From Roseisolibacter agri (GTDB taxonomy: Bacteria; Gemmatimonadota; Gemmatimonadetes; Gemmatimonadales; Gemmatimonadaceae), in NCBI RefSeq assembly GCF_030159095.1, contig NZ_BRXS01000002.1, forward strand, positions 434,001 through 498,000: a stretch of 64,000 bases of DNA, given 5' to 3'. The notes under the pieces are model-generated. The model was not told where the DNA came from. It saw only the letters and a program-made list of their open reading frames with translations, and made no database searches. Shown piece by piece: positions 55,801 to 64,000 of the stretch. The first letter of the stretch is position 1, and every line of letters starts with the position of its first letter. A program made the position numbers and the translations under genes.

Positions 55801-58800
55801 GTGTCCAGCGCGACGACCGTCGAGTCGCGGAGGCGAAGGACGCGCGCCGTCACGCGCACGCTGTCGCCGACGCGCAGGATCTCGCCGTGCACGGCATGGC
55901 TCGCCGGCGTCGCCGGCGTCGCTGGCGCGGGCGCGATGCGGATCCGGGAGTCGGCGACGAGCGCGGATTCCAGCAGCGCCGCGATCCCGGGCGCGATGGT
56001 CACGCTGTCGGCGCGCGTCGCGGCGGGGTGCACCACCAGCGGGAGCACGGCGACGACGGCGCGCCGCGCCTGCTGAGCGCCGGCCGACGCCGGAGCCGCG
56101 GTCTGCGATGCGGCCAGCGCGGCGAGCAGCACGACGCCTGTCGCGGCCGAGCGGTGCGCCGACGCGAGGGTCGGGGACGAGGGATGGCCTGGCACGAGTC
56201 GGCTCCTGCGAGGTGGCGCGCCCCGGCATGGTCGGCACGCATCTCACTATGCAGTACCGCGTGATGCCGCGACATACCGGCTCACGGGCCATGCGGCGTG
56301 TCGCGGTTGGCGTGCTGAACCTTCGCGGCGCCCGTCGTTGACACGACCGGCAGGCCGGTGAGAATTGGCCGACCGGCCTCCGGCACTGCGCGCACGCTCG
56401 CGCCGCCGCACGATGCCATCGGTGAGCCAGTGCGGGGACGGATCGCGCGGAGCAGTGGTGGGACCGCCGGCGCGTGAGGAGCCGGACCGTTGTGCATCGC
56501 GGAGCGAGGAGGTACGCCATGCGATGGCACGTGCTCGTGCGCGCGGCAGTCGTGCTTTGTCTCGCGGCGCCGCTGGTCTCGCAGGCGCAGCCCCCGTCGA
56601 CCGCGCTCGCCGACAGCGCGCGCCGGCTCGATTCGCTCGCGACGGCGATCTTCTCACAGGGCACCCCGGAGCGTCGCCAGCGTGGAGCGCGGATGCTCGC
56701 CGAGGCTGCCGACCTGTTCGGACGATCCGGCGACCGCCGGCGGCAGGGAGCGACCCTGCTACGACTCGCGCGACTGCACGACCACGGTGACACGTCGCGC
56801 GTCCATCTCCACGCGTCACTCGTCGTTGCGCGCGAGGCAGGCGACCGCGACACCGAGAGCCAGGTCCTGCTGGAGCTCGCGTATCGTCAGATGAGGCTCG
56901 GGCAGGCCGACTCGGCGCTGCTGCTGCTCCAGTCGGCGGTGCAGCTGACGCGGACGCTCGGCGTGGAGCACGACCCGACCCATGGCCTGGCGATCTACTG
57001 GCTGGCGCACGTCTCGTGGCGGCTTGGCCAGCTCGATTCGGCCGAGGCGTACTACTGGGAGGCCGTCAGGGGTGCCCGTACCGTCGGGGATCACGTGGCC
57101 GACGGGCGGGCCATCGGCGATCTCGGCAACATCCACGCACACCGGGCACGTTTCGATTCGGCGCTCGTGTACTTTCACGCCGCCCGCGAGAGCTTTCGCG
57201 CGGCTGGGGAGCGCGCGATGGAGGCCACGTGGCTGAACAACATCGGAACCACGCACTTGGCGTTGGGCCGCGCCGATTCGGCACTCTGGTACTACAGCAC
57301 CGCGCTTCCGATCGCCCGGGAGCACGGGCACCGGCCGCTGGAAGGCGCGCTGCTCTCCGGCCTGGGCGACGTTCACGAGCAGGTCGGCCGTAAGGATTCC
57401 GCCGCCGCCAACTTCCGTCGCGCCGCCGAGATCGCGCATGTGGTCGGCGTGCGCGGAGACGAGGGGCAGGCGCTCACCTCTCTCGGCCGCGTCCAGCGCG
57501 ATCTCGGCCAGCCCGACTCTGCGCTGCAGACGCTCCGTCGCGCGCTCGACCTGCTGCGGGCCGCCGGCTACCGGATGTACGAGGCGGATGCGCTCGACGT
57601 GCTGGCAGGGACGCATGACGTCATGGCGCGGGCCGATTCCGCGGACGCCGCGTACCGCGAGGGGCTGCGCGTCGCGCGGGCTGGCCGCTACGCGCTGCAG
57701 GAGGAGACGTTGCTCCGTCACCTCGGCGATCACTACAGGGGCGTTGCAGGTCGATCCGATCTGGCACGTGCGGTGGCCTACTTCGATTCCGCGGCCGCGG
57801 TCCGGTCGTTCATCACGGCCACGGCAGGCAGTGACAGCCGACGCGTGAGCTTCGCGGAGACCGGTGTCGAGCTCTACGACCACTGGGCGCTGGCGTGGCT
57901 CGCGCGCGCGCCGGAAGTCGGCGAGGAGCAGAGCGTGCTGGCCGCGCTAGCGGTCACCGAGCGGGGGCGCGCGCAGGCGCTGCTGGAGCTCATGCGGCGT
58001 GGCGTCGGTGGCGACTCCACGAGCATGGCGCGGGTGCGCACGCTCACGCGTCGCGACGGCGTGGATGCCGTCGCGGAGGGGCGCGCACTCGTGGCCGCGA
58101 TCCGCACGTCCGGAGCCCCGGTGCTCACGTACCTCGCGACGGCGGACACGCTGCTCGCCTGGCTGGTGCTTCCCTCGGGCGAGGTGGCGATGCACCGGCA
58201 GGCGCTCGCGCGCGACTCCGTCGCGCGGCTGGTCGCCGACTTCCGTGCGGGCATCGGGGCGGACGAGGTGGCGACGCGCGCGCGGTCGATCCTCGACGCG
58301 AGCGATGCGCCGACGCACGCGACTGCGGCGCCGACACTCGCGCGGCGTGGCAGGACCACGCGCGCTTCCGTCCGCGCGCTTGCCGACGTGCTGCTCCCGC
58401 CGACCATCGCGCGGAAGCTCCCCGCGTCGGGGCCGCTCGTCGTCATCCCACAGGGTCAGGTGGCGCTGACGCCGTTCGTCGCGCTGCCATCCGTCGCGGC
58501 GCGCGGAATCGGAGAGCCGCTGGGCGCGCGCCACGCCATCCGCTACGCGCCGTCGATCGAGACGATGCGTGCCACCGACGCGGCACCGACGACGCGGACG
58601 AGCGTCGCGCTCGTGGTCGGGAACCCGGTCATGCCCAGCGTGCGCCTGCCGAGCGGCCGGACCGCGCGGCTGCCGGCGCTGCCGGGCGCGGCGCGCGAGG
58701 GGCAGTGGATCGCGCGTGCGCTCGGCGTCGCGCCGCTCACGGGCGCCGCCGCGACCGAACGGGCCGTGCTGGCGCGACTCGGCGACGCCGGCGTCGTGCA

Positions 58801-61800
58801 CCTCGCGACGCATGGCTTCGCGTACAGCTCCGACGCGCGCGCGCTCGACTCGTTCGTCGCGCTGGCCGCCGACTCCGCCGACACGCGGGCGAACAACGGG
58901 CTCCTGACGGTGGGCGAGATCCTCGACGCGGGACCGCGGCTCGTGGCCGATCTGGTCGTGCTGAGCGCCTGTCAGACGGCGCTCGGGAACCTCAAGCAGG
59001 CCGAGGGCACGGTGGGGCTGCAGCGCGCCTTCCTGGCGAAGGGCGCGCGCAGCGTGCTGGTGAGCCTGTGGAGCGTGTCGGACGCGGCGACGGAGCTGCT
59101 GATGCGGCGCTTCTACACGCACTGGCTGCGCGACGCGGACCGCCCGGGCAAGGCCGAGGCACTGCGTCGCGCGCAGCGTGACGTGCGTGCGACGCCGCGC
59201 TTCGCGGAGCCGCGCTACTGGGCCGCGTTTCAACTGGTGGGTGCGCAGTGACGGCGCGCGCGACGCTGGTGACGGCGCTCGTCGCGCTGGCGCTCGGGAT
59301 GGCGGGCGACCCGGCCGCCAGCATGGCGCAGGCGACGACTGCGAGCCTCTCCGACAGCGCGCGCCGGCTCGACTCGCTCGCCATGGCCCTCCGCCAGCCG
59401 CCGCTGCCGGCGAACCGCCGCCGCGCCGTGGAGCTGTGGACCGACGCGGCGGCGCTCTACCGGCAGCTCGGGGATCGTGCGCGCGAGGGCGCGATGCTGC
59501 GCAACGCCGCGCTGCGCCACACGAGCGCCGACACGGCGGCGACCTACCTGCACGCGGCCCTCGGCCTCGCACGCCAGGCAGGCGACCGGGCGGGCGAGGG
59601 CCGGGCGCTCTTCCACCTCGGGGCCAACGCCTTCGCGCGGGGACAGTTCGACTCCGCCGGCGCCCTCCTGCCGCGCGCCGCGCAGATCGCGCGCGAGGTC
59701 GGGGAGCGCTGGAGCGAGCGGGCCGTGGTGTTCCACGCCATGGGATGGATGCTGTGGCAGCTCAGCGACCTCGATGCCGCGGACGCCAGCCTGCGCGATG
59801 CGCTCGCGCTCGTGCGTCGGGTGGGCGACCGTCGCGCCGAGTCGGCGGCCCTCGGCGACATCGGCAACGTCTTCGCCCAGCGTGGCCGCCACGACTCCAC
59901 GTTCGCGTACTTCCAGGCCGCGCTGGACGTCGTGCGAGCCATCGGCGACAAGGGGGGAGAGGCGCTCTGGCTGTACAACCTGGGTGCCCTGCACGAGGAG
60001 CTCGGTCGTCCCGATTCGGCGCTCGTGTACCTTCGGTCGAGCCTCGCGCTCGCGCGCGGCGCGGGCCGGACGCACATGACGGCCGCCTCGCTCAACGGCA
60101 TCGGGAACGTCCTGCGCGATCTCGGGCGCCCCGACTCAGCGCTCGTGGCCCTGCGCGAGGCGGAGCAGGTGGCGCGCACCCACCAGCACCCCGACGTGCT
60201 CGCCGAGATCCTGCGGAACCTCGGCAAGCAGGAGCAGCTGCAGCACCGGTGGGACGCCGCGCGTGCGCGCTTCCAGGAGGCGCACGACCTCTATCGCGGC
60301 GTCGGGCGGGCGCCGGGCGTGGCCTCGACGCTGGCCGCCATCGCCGAGCTCCACGAGGCCGTCGGCCGCCTCGACTCGGCGCGCATCGCATATGACGAGG
60401 GGCTCGCGCTCGCGCGAGCGTCGCAGAAGCCCGCCACGGAGGCCGAGATCCTGCGGAACCTCGGCGCGCTCCACGCACGCGTGGGCGACCGTCAGGCGCT
60501 CGCGCGCGCGGTGGCCCACTTCGACTCGGCGGCCGCCATCCGCGGTGCGCTGCTCGTGCGCGTGGGGACCGACGCGTCGCGCGTGAGCTTCGCGGAGACC
60601 GGCACCGGCCTGTTCGAGCGCTGGGCGCTGGCGTGGCTCGCGCGCGCGCCCGAGATCGGAGAGCGGGAGAGCGCCCTCGCGGCGCTCGCGGTGGCCGAGC
60701 GCGGGCGCGCGCAGGCGCTGCTCGAGCTGCTGCGTCGCGGCGAAGGCGCGGAGGCCGTGCGGCGGCGCCTCGGTACGGAACGCAGTGATACGCCCGGCGC
60801 GGACCTCGTGCGGGAGGGCGAGCGGATCGCCGCGACGGCGCGCGCGACCGGCGCGCCCGTGCTCGCGCTGCTCTCCACGCCGGACACGCTCGTCGGCTGG
60901 CTCGTGCTCCCCTCCGGCGAGGTCACCGTGGCGCGGCAGTCGATCGGTCGCGACTCCATCGGCCAGCTGGTGACGGCGGTGCGTGCGGCGCTCGGCGTCG
61001 ACGAGGGGGGCGCACGCGCGCTGCGTGCGGTGGAGCCGTCGACGCGACGTGTCGGGCGTCGGGCGACCGCGGCGATCGGTCGGCTCACTGGCTTCACCCT
61101 TCCCGTCGAGCTGACGCGTCGCCTCTCCACTGCGGGCGATCTCGTGATCGTGGCAAGCGGGCCGCTCGCGCTCGTGCCGTTCGCGGCGCTGCCGCTCGGT
61201 CCGGCGGGCGAGCCGCTGGGCGTGCGTCACGCGGTGCGCTATGCGCCGTCGATCGCGACGCTCGGCGTGATGCAGGCGTCCGCGGGCGGGATCGCGGCGC
61301 GGCGCGACGCCATCGGGAGCGCGCTCGTGGTCGGCAATCCGCTGATGCCGAGCGTTCGCTCGTCGACCGGGCGCACGCTGCGCCTGCCCGCCCTCCCTGC
61401 CGCGGAGCGCGAGGCGCGCTGGGTGGCCGACATGCTGCGCGCGTCGCCGCTCACCGGCCGAGACGCGACGGAGCGCGCGGTCCGCGACCGCCTCGCCGCT
61501 TCGCCGGTGGTCCACCTGGCGACGCACGGCTTCGCGTTCAGCGCGGAGGCGCGCTCGCTCGACTCGTTCGTCGCGTTCGCGCCCGATTCGGCATCGGATG
61601 GCCTGCTCACCGTGGGCGAGGTGCTCGGCGACGCGTCGCGACTCACGGCGGAGCTGGTGGTCCTCAGCGCGTGCCAGACCGGCATGGGGAACCTGCAGCA
61701 GGCCGAGGGCACCGTCGGATTGCAGCGCGCCTTCCTCGCGCGCGGCGCGCGCAGCGTGCTGGTGAGCCTGTGGAGCGTGAGCGACGACGCCACCGAGCTG

Positions 61801-64000
61801 CTGATGCGCCGCTTCTACTCGCACTGGCTGCGCGACGCGGACGCGCCGGGCAAGGCCGAGGCGCTGCGTCGGGCGCAGCGCGACGTGCGTGCGACGCCGC
61901 GCTTCCGTGCGCCGCGCTACTGGGCCGCGTTCCAGCTGGTCGGCGCGTCGTAGCTCCCGTGCGGCGCGCGACGATGGCCGACCGCCTCGCGCGACCGTAG
62001 CTTGACGCTCCCCGGCCCAGCGACGACCGCACTCCGCCCGCGCCCCGTGTCGGCCACGCCGCTCTCCACCGACCAGGTGCTCTCGCTCGCGCCCGACGCG
62101 CCGTCCGCGAAGGCGGGCGCCGCGCTCGCCGTCGCGCGGAAGTGGACGGGCGTCGGCGGCGACGGCGAGGGGCGCGTCGTGTGGGGCCTCTGCCAGGGGA
62201 GCGGCGCGCAGCCGTACCGCACGCAGGTCGACCTCGCGGACGTCGCGTCGCGCTGCTCGTGCCCCAGCCGCAAGTTCCCGTGCAAGCATGCGCTCGGGCT
62301 GCTGCTCCTGCTGGTGCACGAGCCCGAGCTGTTCGCGGTCGGCGAGCCGCCCGCGTGGGTGGCCGAGTGGCTCGCGGAGCGCGCCGGGCGCACGGAGCGG
62401 AAGCGGCAGCGTGAGGCGGCGGCGCCCGTCGCGGACGATGCGGCATCCGGCGCGGCGGTGGAGAAGGCGCGTGAGCGGCGCACCACCGCGCGCGCGAACA
62501 AGGTCGCCGCGGGCCTCGTCGAGCTGGCGCGCTGGCTCGAGGACCTGACGCGCGGCGGGCTCGCCGCGTCGGCGTCGCGGCCCGTGAAGTTCTGGGAGAC
62601 GGCCGCCGCGCGCCTCGTGGACGCGCAGGCGCCCGGGGCCGCGCGACTGGTGCGGCAGCTCGCGACGATCCCTTCCACGGGCGCCGACTGGCCCGAGCGC
62701 ATGGTCGCCGCCGTCGCGCGGCTGCACCTGCTCACCGAGGCGTACGCGCGCCTCCCCGAGCTCCCCGAGCCGCTGCAGGCCGACGTGCGCGCGACGCTCG
62801 GCTGGGCGACGACGGAGGATGCCGACGACGCGCGCACGATCACCGACGAGTGGACGGTGCTCGGCCAGGTCGTCGAGGAGGAGGAGCGGCTGCGCGCGCG
62901 GCGCACCTGGCTCGCGGGACGACGCACCGGCCGGCACGCGCTGCTGCTGCACTTCGCGCACGGCGCCGCGCCGTTCGCCGAGCCGGTGCCGCCCGCGGGC
63001 GGGACGATGGCGGCGGAGCTGGCGTTCCTCCCCGGTAGCGCGCCGCTCCGCGCCACGGTCCGCACGCTCGGCGCCCCCGCACCGGACGATGCGGCCGTGC
63101 TGCCCGCGGGACACGCGCGCATCGCCGGCGCGATGGGCGACTGGGCCGCGACGCTCGCCGCGAATCCGTGGACCGAGCGTGTCGCGCTCGTGCTCTCGGC
63201 CGCGGTGCCCGAGCCGGACGGCGAGCGGTGGCGCGTGCGCGACGCCGACGGCGACGTGCTGCCGCTCGCGCCGCGCTTCCACGCGGGCTGGCCGCTGCTC
63301 GCGCTCTCGGGCGGGCATCCCGTGTGGATCGCCGGCGAGTGGGACGGCGACGCGCTGCTCCCGCTCTCCGCGTCGGACGGCGGACGGCTGCTGTCGCTCA
63401 CGCAGCCCGTCGCGCACTCGGTCGGAGCGCCCGCATGACGTCGCGCGCCTCCGCCGTCGCCGCCTGGGCGGGCGTCGTGCAGGCCGCGCTGCTCGGGAGC
63501 ACGCGCACGAGCGCGAGTCTCGACGCCGCGCCGCCGGACGTCGCCGCGCTCCTGCATGCACTCGATGCGCGCGACACGTCCACCGAGCGACGGCTGCTCG
63601 CGCGCGCGGCCGTGCTGTCGGCGTACGTGCGCGCGGGACGCCTGCCCGCGCGGCGCGCGACGCCGCCGGACGATCCCGCGCCGGTGGATGATGCGCCCGT
63701 CGTCCCGCCCGCGGCGGCGCGGCTGCTCGCGACGCTGCTCGTGGGCGAGCACCGCGACGTGCTGCCCGAGTGGCTCGCGCGCGCCGCGGCCGGCGGATGG
63801 CGCGCGCCGTCGCCGCTGCTGCCCGCGCTGCTCGACCTCGCGCGCGCCGCGCCCGCGCTGCAGCCGGACGTCGTGCGCGTGCTGGGCGCGCGCGGGCGCT
63901 GGCTCGCCGCGCGGCATCCCGACTGGAGCTGGGCCGCCGGCACCTCGTCGGACACCGCGCGCGCGACGTGGGAGACGGGCGCGCCGCCCGCGCGCGTGAT

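Overview
The window is a very GC-rich, densely coded bacterial chromosome segment. It most resembles Gemmatimonadota: several exported proteins end their signal peptide in ...AQ, there is a TIGR02999-type ECF sigma factor coupled to a TPR-containing Ser/Thr kinase, and S9/S41 peptidases, DUF2934 and CHAT-TPR proteins are present. This assignment is inference from gene style; no rRNA, tRNA, CRISPR array, prophage or insertion sequence with a transposase gene is visible.

Layout. (1) 1-18102: five giant, tightly linked plus-strand genes. A DUF6603 protein of more than 2,400 residues (cut by the left edge) is followed by proteins of 719, 331, 1298 and 1252 residues. The last is a sialidase/VPS10-like beta propeller. 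Two junctions are GTGA overlaps and one is a 14-nt overlap. I cannot name the system. (2) 18.1-49.7 kb: ordinary accessory genes. They include DUF2934 and DUF2892 proteins, a universal stress protein, an outer-membrane barrel next to YceI, DUF3108, CBS, a broken nitroreductase, GNAT plus a flavin monooxygenase and an AraC regulator, a YtkA-like lipoprotein plus di-heme peroxidase, Bax1-I, S41, PHP, endonuclease/exonuclease/phosphatase, a Gfo/Idh/MocA dehydrogenase plus sugar isomerase, an S9 peptidase, a cyclic-nucleotide-domain histidine kinase plus a response regulator fused to thioredoxin reductase, and an FrcBCA-like sugar ABC transporter. (3) 49.7-64 kb: a GxxExxY protein, cyclase plus BtpA/SgcQ, an ECF sigma factor plus Ser/Thr kinase, two tandem exported CHAT-TPR proteins, and the start of a SWIM/DUF5691 cluster.

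The most striking non-gene signal is a set of 15 long palindromic modules of about 125-175 bp in 12 intergenic gaps, all between 18.5 and 49.7 kb. Family A (7 copies), family B (7 copies) and one variant share a terminal clamp (GCGCCGGACCC), a GCTCC closing motif and an apical ACGTC-type hairpin. Their stems are three different ladders of regularly spaced GAT boxes. Most begin 0-33 nt after a stop codon. Where a normal hairpin terminator exists, the module lies about 75 nt away beyond it. Several modules occur as A+B composites. They could be REP/MITE-like mobile elements, 3'-end or terminator elements, protein-binding arrays or structured RNAs. They are my main candidate for something undescribed, although I cannot run the searches that would establish novelty.

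The second candidate is the giant-protein operon. The third is the pair of exported, presumably caspase-like CHAT proteins behind a well-formed promoter/operator and next to a sigma factor/kinase pair.
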